Notes under the pieces: model-generated
Database searches by the model: none
The model's input: the letters and a program-made list of their open reading frames with translations, nothing else
What the model was told of the DNA's origin: nothing
Shown here: in pieces, positions 47,560-57,378 of the stretch
Position numbering within the stretch: position 1 is the stretch's first letter
Layout: each line of letters starts with the position of its first letter
Translations under genes and position numbers: made by a program
Source of the DNA: Pseudomonas fluorescens
GTDB lineage: Bacteria > Pseudomonadota > Gammaproteobacteria > Pseudomonadales > Pseudomonadaceae
Direction of reading: 5' to 3'
DNA length: 64,000 bases
Assembly: GCF_001648775.1 (NCBI RefSeq)
Contig: NZ_LVEJ01000004.1
Span: 49,664 to 113,663, forward strand

Positions 47560-47871
47560 TCACTCCGCCCGCGGGAGCGTCACGTTGACCTTCTCGTTCT
47601 TGTCGAGATACGGCGAGATATCCAGCTCCAGCATGCCCCAGCCCATCTCGGCGAACTGCGGATTACTGCGATGAGCGGATGCCGATGTCGGCATAGAAAT
47701 CGACTCTCCGTCCGCCGCAATCTCTTGCAGCCTGATGTGGGCGATTTCAACCGCCGCATTGCAGGCATCTTCAAAGCTGTCCCCTGCCGTAACTGCGCCG
47801 GGGATGTCGGGGATCTGAATACCGATGGCAGTGTTCTCGTCTCCCCACTCGATACAAATTGGATATTGCAT
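47560..47871 (-). pseudogene. hicB: HicB antitoxin, truncated in its DNA-binding domain, no hicA
   Basis: 103 residues behind AGGAGA. The HicB partial-RNase-H-like domain is complete: YPICIEWGDENTAIGIQIPDIPGAVTAGDSFEDACNAAVEIAHIRLQEI. The following DISPYLDKNEKVNVTLP is the first strand of the C-terminal ribbon-helix-helix. The frame then stops after RAE, whereas HicB proteins of this type continue about 30 more residues. A REP unit begins 7 bases after the stop. No hicA toxin gene is visible on either side. The remaining protein might fold but should not bind its operator. Confidence 0.72.
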
Positions 47872-47883
47872 TACGGATCTCCT

Positions 47884-47967
47884 TTAACGGCCTGGCTGGA
47901 TAAGCAACTGGCTACTGGCGCGCCGAATAGCCTGAACAACAAGATCTCTGTACTCAACTTCGTGCAT
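47884..47967 (-). other. 27-codon open frame directly upstream of hicB
   Basis: ATG 47967 encodes MHEVEYRDLVVQAIRRASSQ plus seven residues and stops 12 bases before hicB, where hicA would normally end. It is too short for HicA (about 60 residues) and shows no clear HicA motif. It could be a leader peptide, a remnant, or chance. Confidence 0.2.
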
Positions 47968-48139
47968 AACAGCACAGAAAAATGTAAAGAACGAAGGACG
48001 GTTTTTTTACAGAATGTAATGAGCCCTACCCATTCCCCTCAAGCATGAATGCTATGCCATGCACCTGCATTCCCCTGCCCACGCCTGACGGTCACTCTTG
48101 AACCCAGCCACTACCGGCGCTTCTTCAGGACTTTCGACC

Positions 48140-48796
48140 ATGACCCTGCAAGCAAAACTCGATGCCTTCAAAGCTGACTTCAAGGCCGGCAAACCGCCTT
48201 ACAACGCCCCGGCCGACATCCACCCGGTGATGGAACGCGCCACCGCCGAACTGATTGCCTCCGGCGCCGTCAGTCATGCGTTGAAGGTCGGCGACACGGC
48301 GCCGCTGTTCACCCTCAAAGACCCTGAGGGGCAGCCGGTCTCGTCCGCCGATCAGCTGGCACAAGGGCCGTTGGTGCTGACGTTTTATCGGGGCGTCTGG
48401 TGCCCGTACTGCAACATGGAGTTGCAGGCATTGCAGGCGTTTCTCCCGGTGATTCAAGACGCCGGGGCGAGCCTGCTGGCGATTTCACCGCAGATCGCTG
48501 CCAACAGCCGCAAATCGCAGCGCATCAACGAACTGCAATTCCCGATCCTCAGCGACTCGCGCAATGACGTCGCGGCAGCCTTCGGCTTGCGCTTCGAACT
48601 GCCGCCCTACCTGATCGAGCTGTACAAGAATCTGCGCAACGACCTTCCGACCTTCAACGACGATCCGGCCTGGACCTTGCCGATGCCGGCGCGTTATGTG
48701 ATCGGTCAGAATGGTGTGATTCGTTACGCCGAGGTCAACCCGGATTACACTCAGCGTCCCGAGCCTGAAGCGATGCTGGATGCATTGCGTGGCTGA
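48140..48796 (+). CDS. Peroxiredoxin-like (AhpC/TSA) protein
   Basis: 218 residues from ATG 48140 (MTLQAKLDAFKADF) behind AGGA. Thioredoxin fold with KVGDTAPLFTLKDPEGQPVSSADQL and the redox site FYRGVWCPYCNMEL (Cys88, Cys91), then ARYVIGQNGVIRYAEV. The CPYC pair distinguishes it from typical 2-Cys peroxiredoxins and resembles the alkyl-hydroperoxide-reductase/thiol-antioxidant subgroup. It is 25 bases upstream of the SDR gene, probably one transcript. Confidence 0.85.
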   Translation: MTLQAKLDAFKADFKAGKPPYNAPADIHPVMERATAELIASGAVSHALKVGDTAPLFTLKDPEGQPVSSADQLAQGPLVLTFYRGVWCPYCNMELQALQAFLPVIQDAGASLLAISPQIAANSRKSQRINELQFPILSDSRNDVAAAFGLRFELPPYLIELYKNLRNDLPTFNDDPAWTLPMPARYVIGQNGVIRYAEVNPDYTQRPEPEAMLDALRG

Positions 48797-48821
48797 ACCG
48801 ATGAGCTGCCCTGGAGTTGCC

Positions 48822-49541
48822 ATGACCCGACGTACCTTCCTCATCACCGGCGCCAGCAAAGGCATCGGCCGGGCGCTGGCCGAACATCTCGACCGCGCCG
48901 GGCATCGCGTGGTGGGGATTGCTCGCCAGCCGGATTTGAGCTTTCCGGGGATTCTGTTTCCGCTGGACCTGAGCGATCGCAAGCTGACCGGTGAGGTGCT
49001 CGCAGAGCTGGCACGAACCTACGAGTTCGATGGGCTGGTGAACAACGTCGGGCTGGTTCGACCGCAGGCGCTGGGCGATATCGACCTGGACGCCTTCGAC
49101 GAGGTGATGCGGCTGAATCTGCACTCAGCGTTGCAGGCGACCCAGGCGCTGCTCCCGGGCATGCGCACGCGCGGTTGGGGTCGGGTGGTGAACATTTCCA
49201 GTCTGACGGTGCTGGGCATCACCCAACGCACGGCGTATGCAGCGGCGAAAGCGGCGCTGGTCAGCTTCACCCGTTCATGGGCGCTGGAACTGGCGCAGAC
49301 CGGCATCACCGTGAACGCGGTGGCACCGGGGCCGACTGAGACGGAGTTGTTCCGCGCCAACAATCCGCCGGGCAGCGAGGGTGAAGCGCGCTATCTGGCG
49401 GGGATGCCGATGGGGCGGCTGGGGCAGCCGGAAGAGATTGCTTCGGCGATTGCGTTTTTGCTCTCGGAGCAAAGCGGCTTTATCACCGGACAAACCCTGT
49501 TTGTCGATGGCGGCGCCTCGGTCGGCAAATCCGCCTTCTAA
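48822..49541 (+). CDS. Short-chain dehydrogenase/reductase
   Basis: 239 residues from ATG 48822 (MTRRTFLITGASKGIG), with GGAG upstream. NAD(P) motif TGASKGIG at residues 9-16, the NNVG motif in LVNNVGLV (normally NNAG), catalytic Ser in NISSL and YAAAKAALVSFTRSWALEL (Tyr and Lys). The C-terminus GFITGQTLFVDGGASVGKSAF is typical of FabG-like SDRs. Substrate unknown. Confidence 0.9.
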   Translation: MTRRTFLITGASKGIGRALAEHLDRAGHRVVGIARQPDLSFPGILFPLDLSDRKLTGEVLAELARTYEFDGLVNNVGLVRPQALGDIDLDAFDEVMRLNLHSALQATQALLPGMRTRGWGRVVNISSLTVLGITQRTAYAAAKAALVSFTRSWALELAQTGITVNAVAPGPTETELFRANNPPGSEGEARYLAGMPMGRLGQPEEIASAIAFLLSEQSGFITGQTLFVDGGASVGKSAF

Positions 49542-49560
49542 TCAACACCGCAAATCCCCT

Positions 49561-49646
49561 GTGGGAGCGAGCCTGCCCGCGAATACGGTCTGTCAGACAC
49601 ATTGATGTTGCTGATACGCCGCTTTCGCGAGCAGGCTCGCTCCCAC
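49561..49646. repeat. REP pair (BIME)
   Basis: GTGGGAGCGAGCCTGCCCGC (one base changed in the stem) and an intact inverse unit between the SDR and LysR genes. Confidence 0.88.
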
Positions 49647-49685
49647 AGGAATCGACGATATATCCAGATTTGTACAGGAGCATTG

Positions 49686-50564
49686 ATGGACCGCCTCGCC
49701 GCCATGGAAACCTTCGTCTGCGTCGTCGAAACCGGCTCGTTTTCCGCCGCCGCCCGGCGCCTGAACATCGGCCAGCCCGCCGTATCGAAAACCATCGCGC
49801 ACCTGGAAAAACGCCTGGCGGTCAGCCTGCTCCTGCGCTCGACCCGAGGCCTGACCCCGACCGAGGCGGGACTTGCCTTTTTCGAACGGGCCAAACGCGC
49901 CCTCGAAGAAGCCGATGAGGCCGACAACGCTGCGCGAGGCATCGCCAGCGGCCTGAGCGGCAACCTGCGCATCAGTGCCGCCGTGACCTTCGGCCGCCTG
50001 CACATCGTGCCGCAACTGGGGCCGTTTCTCGATCAACACCCACAACTGAACATCGACTTGATGCTCGACGACCGCAACATCAACCTGGTCGAAGAAGGCA
50101 TCGACGTCGCCTTGCGCATGGGCGCACTCACCGATTCGGGCCTGACCGCGCGCAAGATCGCCGCTTGCCGCCGCGTGGTCCTCGGCACACCGGCCTACTT
50201 CGCCAGGCACGGCGAACCGAGCTGCCCCGCCGAATTGAGCAAACACCAGGCGGTTGTCTACAACCTCGGCGGCGGTACCACCTGGGAGTTCGCCAAAGGC
50301 ACGGAGAAACAATCAGTGATCATCAGCGGACGCCTGCGCGTCAGCGCGGCCGAAGGGGTGCGCGAAGCCGTACTGGCCGATCAGGGCCTGACCCTCGCGT
50401 CCGAGTGGATGTTCGCCCCCGAATTAGCCAGCGGCGCGGTGAAAACCGTCATGCACGACTGGACATTGCCTGATCTGGATTTATGGGCAGTGTTTCCGAC
50501 GGGGAGAATGGCCAGTGCCAAGGCACGGGCGTTTGTTGAGTATGTGCAGGGGGTGCTGGCCTAG
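49686..50564 (+). CDS. LysR family transcriptional regulator
   Basis: 292 residues from ATG 49686 (MDRLAAMETFVCVVETGSF), with AGGAG upstream. Winged HTH: GSFSAAARRLNIGQPAVSKTIAHLEKRLAVSLLLRSTRGLTPTEAG. The effector domain begins near LSGNLRISAAVTFGRLHIVPQL and has the CrgA/YafC-subgroup features. It may control the upstream SDR gene, but no operator was identified. Confidence 0.92.
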   Translation: MDRLAAMETFVCVVETGSFSAAARRLNIGQPAVSKTIAHLEKRLAVSLLLRSTRGLTPTEAGLAFFERAKRALEEADEADNAARGIASGLSGNLRISAAVTFGRLHIVPQLGPFLDQHPQLNIDLMLDDRNINLVEEGIDVALRMGALTDSGLTARKIAACRRVVLGTPAYFARHGEPSCPAELSKHQAVVYNLGGGTTWEFAKGTEKQSVIISGRLRVSAAEGVREAVLADQGLTLASEWMFAPELASGAVKTVMHDWTLPDLDLWAVFPTGRMASAKARAFVEYVQGVLA

Positions 50565-50599
50565 CCAATGCCCGTGAACGTAGTCAAACAACAGACAAA

Positions 50600-50627
50600 A
50601 AAACGGCGATCCGAAGATCGCCGTTTT
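50600..50627. terminator. Bidirectional terminator between LysR and lipoprotein genes
   Basis: Perfect 12-bp stem AAAACGGCGATC / GATCGCCGTTTT with a CGAA loop in the convergent gap. Confidence 0.88.
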
Positions 50628-50630
50628 CAT

Positions 50631-51035
50631 TCACTGCCCGAACTGCTTGCCCAACCCCGGTGGCACGCCGTGGATGTTGGTGTCTTCCCACGGGCCGTTG
50701 GGGCTGATCGAGCGGCTCCAGCCGTTGTTCCAGCGGTAGTAGGTGCGTTGGCGGTAGAAGGTGTTGGTCTGGTCGTCGAGGACGTAGACGCCAAGTTTCT
50801 GATCCCAGTGGCTGTTACCGCCCGGTGGTGGGGCGAAGCTGGCCGAGGTGCGCGGCACTGGTTTGGTTGGTTTTGCCGGGATGCTTTTGCCTGGGGTCGG
50901 CGAGGTCGACGGGGTCGGGCTTGGTTGCGACGGCGGGATCGGCGGCAGGTTGGTGGTCGGTTCCGGGCGTTGCACCGCACATGCACTCAAGCCCAGGGCC
51001 AGTGTGAGGACTGTGATTCGGGCGATGGTGTGCAT
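50631..51035 (-). CDS. Proline-rich lipoprotein of unknown function
   Basis: 134 residues. Signal peptide with lipobox LSAC (lipidated Cys at about residue 19), then a Pro/Thr/Ser-rich linker (residues 25-65) and a small C-terminal domain rich in Trp, Tyr and Asn (DQKLGVYVLDDQTNTFYRQRTYYRWNNGWSRS). The C-terminal part looks like a short beta-rich domain found in small envelope proteins. It lies 24 bases downstream of ccmI and might be read with the ccm operon. Confidence 0.7.
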   Translation of the reverse strand: MHTIARITVLTLALGLSACAVQRPEPTTNLPPIPPSQPSPTPSTSPTPGKSIPAKPTKPVPRTSASFAPPPGGNSHWDQKLGVYVLDDQTNTFYRQRTYYRWNNGWSRSISPNGPWEDTNIHGVPPGLGKQFGQ

Positions 51036-51059
51036 GGCGGTGCTTTCCTGTTGTGCCGG

Positions 51060-52262
51060 TTATTGGTCCGGGCTGTCGATGGTCAGTTTTTGTAGCGCGG
51101 TGGTGCTGCTGGCCAGAGGGCCGCTGCGCCCGACCCACTCGCCGGCCGTCGGTTGGCCGGCGCGGGAGATGCGCGCAACCAGTTGGACTTCAGGGAAGTT
51201 CGACAGTTTCAACTGCGGCATCATTGCGTCGGCATCGCCCAGTTCGACGGTCACCGGCAGATCGGCCACGGTCAGGCGCTTGGCCGCCAACGGCGCTGGA
51301 GGACCAGAAGTGGCGCGGGCGAAGATGAACACGCTGTCGCCCGGCTGCACTTTGCTTCGCAGTTCGCTGGCCAGATTGACGCTGACTTTCAACACCGCGG
51401 CTTTCGCGGCGACCGGTGCCTCAGCGACCTTGCCGCCGCCGGCTTCGAGACGTTCGGCGGCGCGTTTGATCCCGCCTTGCAGCGCGGCGCGGGAATTGTC
51501 GTCCGGTGGCAATTGTGCGAGCAGACGATTCCAGTAATCGATGGCTTGCTGATAACGCTCGCCTTCAAACGCGGCGATGCCGAGCAGGCCGAGGCTGGTG
51601 ACTTCTTTCGGATCAGCCTTCAACGCCTCGTCGGTCAGCGCCTGAATCTTCGCCGACCACTTCTTGCCGTCAGCAAAGTATTGCGCCTGCGCCCACTGGC
51701 CGAGCAATTCCGGTTGGCGACCGGCCAGGTTGGCCGCGCGTTCGAACATCTTCGCCGCATCCGCCGGACGCTCTTGCGCCATGTAGGTACGGCCGAGGAA
51801 ATACAGGCCTTCGGCAGAGTCCGGTTGCGCGGCGACGGCACGTTCCAGACGCTGGGTCATCTCTTCCATCGACTGCGGTGCCTGGGCAAATTCGCGGGTC
51901 AGTTCGACTTTGTCGGCAGCGCCGAAGTGCATGTACAAACCCAGGCCCAACACCGGCACAAGTACAGCCGCCAGCAATGGTAGCGGCTTGCCCAGTCGCG
52001 AAACCCGAGGAGCAGCAGCGCCTTCGGTATCGGCCAGCAACTCACGCGCAGCCTCAGCACGACCGCTGTCCATTTGCGCCGCGTCGAGCACACCTTCAGC
52101 CTGTTGCGATTGCAACTCGGCGACGCGCTCCTGATACAGCGCAACGTTCAGGGCAGTACGATCCTCTTCACGCTGGGCGCGACGTTCACGCAACACCGGG
52201 ATCAGCAGAAAACTCAGGGCGACCAGAAGCAACAGCCCTGCGGCAAGCCAGAAATCAATCAT
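51060..52262 (-). CDS. ccmI: Cytochrome c biogenesis protein CcmI (CycH)
   Basis: 400 residues. Two N-terminal membrane helices ([40 protein letters not shown]) flank a cytoplasmic loop with a leucine-zipper-like helix ([19 protein letters not shown]). The periplasmic TPR part (about 130-260) has ALDIGREYMA-like [25 protein letters not shown] repeats and is followed by a beta-rich C-terminal domain. CcmI holds the apocytochrome c tail and delivers it to CcmF/H. Last gene of the ccm operon; 4-base overlap with ccmH. Confidence 0.94.
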   Translation of the reverse strand: MIDFWLAAGLLLLVALSFLLIPVLRERRAQREEDRTALNVALYQERVAELQSQQAEGVLDAAQMDSGRAEAARELLADTEGAAAPRVSRLGKPLPLLAAVLVPVLGLGLYMHFGAADKVELTREFAQAPQSMEEMTQRLERAVAAQPDSAEGLYFLGRTYMAQERPADAAKMFERAANLAGRQPELLGQWAQAQYFADGKKWSAKIQALTDEALKADPKEVTSLGLLGIAAFEGERYQQAIDYWNRLLAQLPPDDNSRAALQGGIKRAAERLEAGGGKVAEAPVAAKAAVLKVSVNLASELRSKVQPGDSVFIFARATSGPPAPLAAKRLTVADLPVTVELGDADAMMPQLKLSNFPEVQLVARISRAGQPTAGEWVGRSGPLASSTTALQKLTIDSPDQ

Positions 52263-52729
52263 TCTTGGTTTTTATCCAACAGTTGGTCGAGGCGCTGACG
52301 CTCATCGGCGCTAAGCGATTGCGGGGTTTCAGTGCGCTGGCCGCGACGACGGCGAACGATCACCGCAATCACCACCAAACCACCGAGCAGCAGCCCGGCC
52401 GGGCCGAACCACAGCAACGCCGTTTTGGCATTGAGCGCCGGTTTGTAGCGGACGAAGTCACCGTAGCGATCAACCATGAAGTCGATGATCTGCTGGTTGT
52501 CCTTGCCTTCACCGAGCATGCGGAAAATCTCTTTGCGCAAGTCCGCGGCAATCGGCGCGTTGGAGTCGGCGATGTCCTGGTTCTGGCACTTGGGGCAGCG
52601 CAGTTCCTTGGTCAGTTCGCGAAAACGCTCGCGATCAGCTTCTTTGGCGAACTCATACGTATCGATGGCGGCATGGGCGACACCGGCCAGACTCAAGCCC
52701 AACACCACAGCCGCTAAAAAACGCTTCAT
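52259..52729 (-). CDS. ccmH: Cytochrome c biogenesis protein CcmH
   Basis: 156 residues with a signal peptide (AHA at 20). The [23 protein letters not shown] motif carries the redox pair Cys45 and Cys48 on a three-helix bundle. One C-terminal transmembrane helix ([20 protein letters not shown]). It keeps the apocytochrome CXXCH thiols reduced for heme ligation with CcmG and CcmF. The short form is paired with a separate CcmI, as in alpha- and gamma-proteobacteria. Confidence 0.96.
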   Translation of the reverse strand: MKRFLAAVVLGLSLAGVAHAAIDTYEFAKEADRERFRELTKELRCPKCQNQDIADSNAPIAADLRKEIFRMLGEGKDNQQIIDFMVDRYGDFVRYKPALNAKTALLWFGPAGLLLGGLVVIAVIVRRRRGQRTETPQSLSADERQRLDQLLDKNQE

Positions 52730-53262
52730 GGCTTGGCCTCATCGACCAGCGCCTGATATTTGGCCGCGAGTTTTTCGCGCCAGACTTGCTCATCAATCAC
52801 GCCGACGTATTTGTCGCGGATGATGCCCTTGGCGTCGATGAAGAAGGTTTCCGGCGCGCCGTAGACACCAAGATTGAGGCCCAGCGAGCCCTCGTCGTCA
52901 CGGATATCCAGCGCATACGGATTGTGGAACTCGGCCAGCCACTTCAAGGCATCGGCGTTGGTGTCCTTGTAGTTGATGCCGTAGATCACCACGCCGCGCT
53001 CGGCGAGTTTGTTCAGCACTGGATGCTCGACCCGGCAGGAAATGCACCAGGTGCCCCAGACGTTGACCAGCGCCGGTTTGCCGAGAATGTCAGCCTTGGT
53101 CAGGCTCTTGTCGCCCTGCACGTTTGGCAGGGAAAATTCCGGGAACGGCTTGTTGATCATCGCCGACGGCAGTTCCGCCGGATCGAGGTACAAACCGCGA
53201 TAAAGAAACACCGCCACCAACAGGAAAATCGCCAGTGGCACCAGCATCAACCAACGTCTCAT
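52726..53262 (-). CDS. ccmG: Thiol:disulfide interchange protein CcmG (DsbE)
   Basis: 178 residues. N-terminal anchor helix (LMLVPLAIFLLVAVFLYRG) and a periplasmic thioredoxin domain with the active site VNVWGTWCISCRVEHP (Cys73, Cys76) and the CcmG-specific acidic loop region GINYKDTNADALKWL. It reduces the apocytochrome c/CcmH disulfide with electrons from DsbD-type proteins. Four-base overlaps on both sides. Confidence 0.96.
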   Translation of the reverse strand: MRRWLMLVPLAIFLLVAVFLYRGLYLDPAELPSAMINKPFPEFSLPNVQGDKSLTKADILGKPALVNVWGTWCISCRVEHPVLNKLAERGVVIYGINYKDTNADALKWLAEFHNPYALDIRDDEGSLGLNLGVYGAPETFFIDAKGIIRDKYVGVIDEQVWREKLAAKYQALVDEAKP

Positions 53263-55247
53263 GCAGCCGCTCCCGTCATGCCCAGCGCTTCACGCACCTT
53301 GGCTTTCACCTTGACCCGATAACGTCGATCCAGCGCCGCCAGCAAACCACCAAAACCGGTGAGCAAGCCGCCGAACCAGATCCAGCGCACGAATGGTTTG
53401 ACGTGCACGCGCACCGCCCACGCGCCGTTGTCCAACGGTTCACCGAGGGCAACGTAGAGGTCACGGGTAAAGCCAGCGTCGATGCCGGCTTCGGTCATCA
53501 TCGAGCTTTGCACGGTGTACAAACGTTTTTCCGGGTGCAGCACGCTGATTTCCTTGCCGTCACGAATAACCCGAATCGTGCCTTTATCAGACGTGAAGTT
53601 CGGCCCTTCGAAGTGCTTGGCGCCTTCGAAAATGAAGTGATAACCGGCCAGGTCCATCGACTCGCCCGGCGCCAGACGCAGATCGCGTTCGGCACTGTTC
53701 TGGCTCGACAACACCACGCCCAAGGCGCACACGGCGATGCCGAGGTGGGCGATCTGCATGCCCCAATAGCTGCGGGTCAGCGTCGGCAGGCCTTTGATCA
53801 GGCCTTTGTGGCGAGTCTTGTCGACGATGTCGCGAGCACCGGCCAGCAGCACCCACGCGGCGAGCAGGAAGGTCGCGATCACCGCCCAGTTGAAATCGCC
53901 GTAAGCGACACCGGCGACTACGGCCAGCGCGACGCTGCCGAGCAGCACGGGCGTCAGCATGCCGGCCAGCCATTTCACCGGGGTGTCTTTCCAACGGACG
54001 ATCACACCGACCGCCATGACCAGCATCAGCAGCGCCATCAACGGAATGAACAGTGCGTTGAAGTACGGCGGGCCGACCGACATCTTCGCGCCGCTGATCG
54101 CATCGAGAATCAGAGGGTACAGCGTGCCGAGCAGGATCATCGACGCGGCCACGACCAGCACCAGGTTGTTGCCCAGCAGCAGGGTTTCCCGCGACCACAG
54201 GTTGAAGCCGACCTGACTCTTGACCACTGGCGCACGCAGGGCGAACAGCGTCAGCGAACCACCCACCACGAACAACAGGAAAATCAGGATGAATACGCCG
54301 CGCTCAGGGTCCGAGGCAAACGCGTGCACCGAAGTCAGCACGCCGGAACGTACGAGGAACGTCCCGAGCAAACTCAGCGAGAACGCGGCAATCGCCAGCA
54401 ACACGGTCCAGCTCTTGAACACGCCACGTTTTTCCGTGACGGCCAGCGAGTGAATCAGCGCGGTGCCGACCAGCCAAGGCATGAAGGAAGCGTTTTCCAC
54501 CGGGTCCCAGAACCACCAGCCGCCCCAGCCGAGTTCGTAGTACGCCCACCACGAACCGAGGGTGATGCCGATGCCGAGGAAGGCCCAGGCGACGATGGTC
54601 CACGGACGCGACCAGCGTGCCCACGCGGCATCGAGGCGACCGCCCATCAACGCGGCGATGGCGAAGGCGAACGCCACCGAAAAGCCGACGTAGCCCATGT
54701 ACAGCATCGGCGGATGGACGATCAGGCCGATGTCTTGCAACAGTGGATTGAGGTCAGCGCCATTGCTCGGCATCTGCGGCAGGATGCGTTTGAACGGGTT
54801 GGACGTGAGGATCAGGAACAGCAGAAAACCGGTGCTGATCATGCCCATCACCGCCAGAACGCGAGCGAGCATGACTTGCGGCAACTGGCGAGAGAACACC
54901 GACACCGCGAAAGTCCACCCGCCGAGGATCAGTGCCCACAGCAGCAACGACCCTTCGTGGGCACCCCACACCGCGCTGAATTTGTAGTACCACGGCAACG
55001 CGGTGTTGGAGTTGTTGGCCACGTAGGCGACAGAGAAATCATCGGTCATGAATGCGTAGGTCAAAATGCCGAACGCAAACAGCAAAAACGCAAACTGCCC
55101 CCACGCGGCCGGCTGGGCCAGACTCATCCAGAACCGGTCGCCGCGCCAGGCTCCGACCAATGGCACCACGGCCTGCACCAGGGCAAAACACAGCGCCAGA
55201 ATCATCGCCAGATGGCCCAACTCAGGAATAAAAATCGCCGACGTCAT
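53259..55247 (-). CDS. ccmF: Heme lyase subunit CcmF
   Basis: 662 residues, about fifteen transmembrane helices. Heme-handling WWD domain WGGWWFWDPVENASFMPWL and surrounding conserved histidines (WGAHEGSLLLW, VHPPMLYMGYVG, THWVLL-like LIHSLAVTEKRG). The long periplasmic loop after GIAVCALGVVLSS is typical. CcmF attaches heme to the two cysteines of apocytochrome c and receives it from holo-CcmE. Confidence 0.97.
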   Translation of the reverse strand: MTSAIFIPELGHLAMILALCFALVQAVVPLVGAWRGDRFWMSLAQPAAWGQFAFLLFAFGILTYAFMTDDFSVAYVANNSNTALPWYYKFSAVWGAHEGSLLLWALILGGWTFAVSVFSRQLPQVMLARVLAVMGMISTGFLLFLILTSNPFKRILPQMPSNGADLNPLLQDIGLIVHPPMLYMGYVGFSVAFAFAIAALMGGRLDAAWARWSRPWTIVAWAFLGIGITLGSWWAYYELGWGGWWFWDPVENASFMPWLVGTALIHSLAVTEKRGVFKSWTVLLAIAAFSLSLLGTFLVRSGVLTSVHAFASDPERGVFILIFLLFVVGGSLTLFALRAPVVKSQVGFNLWSRETLLLGNNLVLVVAASMILLGTLYPLILDAISGAKMSVGPPYFNALFIPLMALLMLVMAVGVIVRWKDTPVKWLAGMLTPVLLGSVALAVVAGVAYGDFNWAVIATFLLAAWVLLAGARDIVDKTRHKGLIKGLPTLTRSYWGMQIAHLGIAVCALGVVLSSQNSAERDLRLAPGESMDLAGYHFIFEGAKHFEGPNFTSDKGTIRVIRDGKEISVLHPEKRLYTVQSSMMTEAGIDAGFTRDLYVALGEPLDNGAWAVRVHVKPFVRWIWFGGLLTGFGGLLAALDRRYRVKVKAKVREALGMTGAAA

Positions 55248-55250
55248 CGA

Positions 55251-55706
55251 TCAACCCTCCTTCGCAGGTGTTGGTGCGGATTGGCCACTGTCTTTCAAGG
55301 CTTTGGTCACTTCCGGCGGCATGTACTTCTCGTCGTGCTTGGCCAGCACTTCATCGGCCACCACCACGCCGTCGGCGTTGATCTTGCCCAGCGCGACGAT
55401 GCCCTGCCCTTCGCGGAACAAATCCGGAAGGATGCCGCGGTAGGTGATGGTCACGGATTTATTGAAGTCCGTGACGATGAATTTGACGTCGAGCGAATCC
55501 GGCGAACGTTGCAACGAGCCCTTCTCGACCATGCCGCCAGCGCGAATACGCGTGTCTTGCGGTGCTTCGCCGTTGGCGATCTGGGTCGGCGTGTAGAACA
55601 GATTGATGTTCTGCTGCAGGGCGCTGAGGGCCAGGCCGACGGCAGCGCCGACCCCGACCAGAATGGCCAGAATGATGATCAGACGTTTCTTGCGCAGCGG
55701 ATTCAC
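55251..55706 (-). CDS. ccmE: Heme chaperone CcmE
   Basis: 151 residues. One N-terminal membrane anchor ([20 protein letters not shown]), an OB-fold periplasmic domain, and the heme-binding [13 protein letters not shown] with His124, which becomes covalently attached to heme, followed by a flexible Pro/Lys tail. It shuttles heme from CcmABCD to CcmF. The stop is 3 bases from ccmF. Confidence 0.97.
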   Translation of the reverse strand: MNPLRKKRLIIILAILVGVGAAVGLALSALQQNINLFYTPTQIANGEAPQDTRIRAGGMVEKGSLQRSPDSLDVKFIVTDFNKSVTITYRGILPDLFREGQGIVALGKINADGVVVADEVLAKHDEKYMPPEVTKALKDSGQSAPTPAKEG

Positions 55707-55879
55707 TTGCCGTTCTCCCGGCGCAGACGACGCGCCTCTTGTTGCAGATACCGCTTGCGGGCCAGAACCGGCGCCGCCACGTTGAAGGCCAATACCGCCA
55801 GACAGATGCCGTAGGCCGACCAGACATACAGGCCATGATGGCCCATGGCGAGAAAGTCGCCGAATGAAGCAAAACTCAT
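55703..55879 (-). CDS. ccmD: Heme exporter protein CcmD
   Basis: 58 residues from ATG 55879 ([20 protein letters not shown]), overlapping the ccmC stop by four bases. One transmembrane helix ([17 protein letters not shown]) and a basic C-terminal tail ([18 protein letters not shown]), the usual CcmD plan. It releases holo-CcmE from the CcmABC complex. Confidence 0.93.
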   Translation of the reverse strand: MSFASFGDFLAMGHHGLYVWSAYGICLAVLAFNVAAPVLARKRYLQQEARRLRRENGK

Positions 55880-56631
55880 CGAGCGGCCTCCAGACTGTGC
55901 TGCACTTCTTCTTTCACCCAACTGGCGCGCGCTTCACGCTTGAGCACTTCAAGGCGCATGCGCAACAGTAAGACGGCGCCGAAGAAACAGTAGAAGCCCA
56001 GCACCGTCAGCAACAGTGGCAGCCACATTTCGGCAGGCATCGCCGGTTTTTCCGTGAGGGTAAAGGTCGCGCCCTGGTGCAGGGTGTTCCACCACTCCAC
56101 CGAGTATTTGATGATCGGGATGTTGATCACGCCGACGATGGCCAGCACCGCGCAGGCCTTCGCGGCGCTGTCGCGGTTGCTGATGGCATTGCCCAGCGCG
56201 ATCACACCGAAATACAGAAACAGCAGGATCAGCATCGAGGTCAGGCGTGCGTCCCAGACCCACCATGAACCCCAGGTCGGTTTGCCCCAGATCGCCCCGG
56301 TGACCAGCGCCACGGCGGTCATCCACGCCCCGATCGGTGCAGCGCATTGCAGGGCGACGTCGGCCAGTTTCATCTTCCACACCAGCCCGACCACACCACA
56401 CACCGCGAGCATCACGTAGATCGACTGAGCGAGCATCGCGGCAGGCACGTGAATGTAGATGATGCGAAAGCTGTTGCCTTGCTGATAATCCGGCGGCGCG
56501 AAAGCCAGGCCCCAGACGACGCCGATACCAATCAGCAGCAACGCTGCGATGCTCAACCACGGCAGCAACTTGCTGCTGATGCCGTAGAACCACTTGGGCG
56601 AGCCGAGCTTGTGAAACCAGGTCCAGTTCAT
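55876..56631 (-). CDS. ccmC: Heme exporter/ligase protein CcmC
   Basis: 251 residues from ATG 56631 ([17 protein letters not shown]); an earlier start would add nine residues not seen in the family. Six transmembrane helices with the WWD heme motif [19 protein letters not shown] and periplasmic histidines in YIHVPAA and ALVTGAIW context. It loads heme onto CcmE. Confidence 0.96.
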   Translation of the reverse strand: MNWTWFHKLGSPKWFYGISSKLLPWLSIAALLLIGIGVVWGLAFAPPDYQQGNSFRIIYIHVPAAMLAQSIYVMLAVCGVVGLVWKMKLADVALQCAAPIGAWMTAVALVTGAIWGKPTWGSWWVWDARLTSMLILLFLYFGVIALGNAISNRDSAAKACAVLAIVGVINIPIIKYSVEWWNTLHQGATFTLTEKPAMPAEMWLPLLLTVLGFYCFFGAVLLLRMRLEVLKREARASWVKEEVQHSLEAAR

Positions 56632-56709
56632 ACTGTTTCCATCACGGGTGCCGCTCATCGGTGTGAGCAGTCTCAGGGTCTTTGCTGGTTAAATTTTAAC
56701 CAGACCTCA

Positions 56710-57378
56710 TTATTCGCCGACGCTGATCTTCAGGCCAGCCGCTATTGCAAAAGGTGTCAGGGTGATCGCCAGGGCGGTCAGGCTACCCAGCCACAGCAGA
56801 TACCCGGTCGCCGGCATGCCTTGGAGGGCTGCCTGCAAGGCGCCACTGCCAAGAATCAACACCGGGATGTACAACGGCAGAATCAGCAGCGCCAGCAACA
56901 GGCCGCCACGTTTCAAACCGACCGTCAGCGCCGCGCCCACCGCGCCGAGCAAGCTCAGCACCGGTGTTCCCAACAGCAACGAAAACAGCAAAACCGGCAG
57001 GCAGGCGGCAGGCAAACCGAGCATCAACGCCAGCAGCGGTGAGAGCAAAACCAGTGCCAGACCGGAGAAAAGCCAGTGTGCCAGTACCTTGGCCAGTACC
57101 AGAAGTGGTAGCGGGTGCGACGAAAGGACCCACTGTTCCAGGGATCCGTCTTCGAAATCACTGCGGAACAGCCCGTCCAGCGAGAGCAGGACCGACAAAA
57201 GCGCCGCCACCCAGACTAACCCGGGGGACAGGTTTTGCAACACTTGAGTTTCCGGGCCGACGGCCAGCGGGAACAAAGCGATGACGATGGCGAAGAAAAT
57301 CAGCGGATTGGCCAGCTCCGCCGGGCGGCGAAACAGCAGTCGGGATTCACGGGCAACCAGCAGGCCAAACACACTCAT
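56710..57378 (-). CDS. ccmB: Heme exporter protein CcmB
   Basis: 222 residues, six transmembrane helices. The N-terminus [40 protein letters not shown] and [28 protein letters not shown] are conserved in CcmB. It is the membrane part of the CcmAB ABC transporter, which powers release of holo-CcmE. Its start overlaps the ccmA stop by four bases; a 78-base gap follows before ccmC. Confidence 0.95.
   Translation of the reverse strand: MSVFGLLVARESRLLFRRPAELANPLIFFAIVIALFPLAVGPETQVLQNLSPGLVWVAALLSVLLSLDGLFRSDFEDGSLEQWVLSSHPLPLLVLAKVLAHWLFSGLALVLLSPLLALMLGLPAACLPVLLFSLLLGTPVLSLLGAVGAALTVGLKRGGLLLALLILPLYIPVLILGSGALQAALQGMPATGYLLWLGSLTALAITLTPFAIAAGLKISVGE

Noticed and set aside
47884..47967. The 27-codon frame before hicB as a real hicA toxin
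   Set aside because: Far too short for HicA and without its GSHH-type motif; kept only as a low-confidence frame.
53235..55814. 859-residue plus-strand open frame opposite ccmF and ccmE
   Set aside because: Arg/His/Gln-rich antisense shadow of the ccm genes with no family signal.
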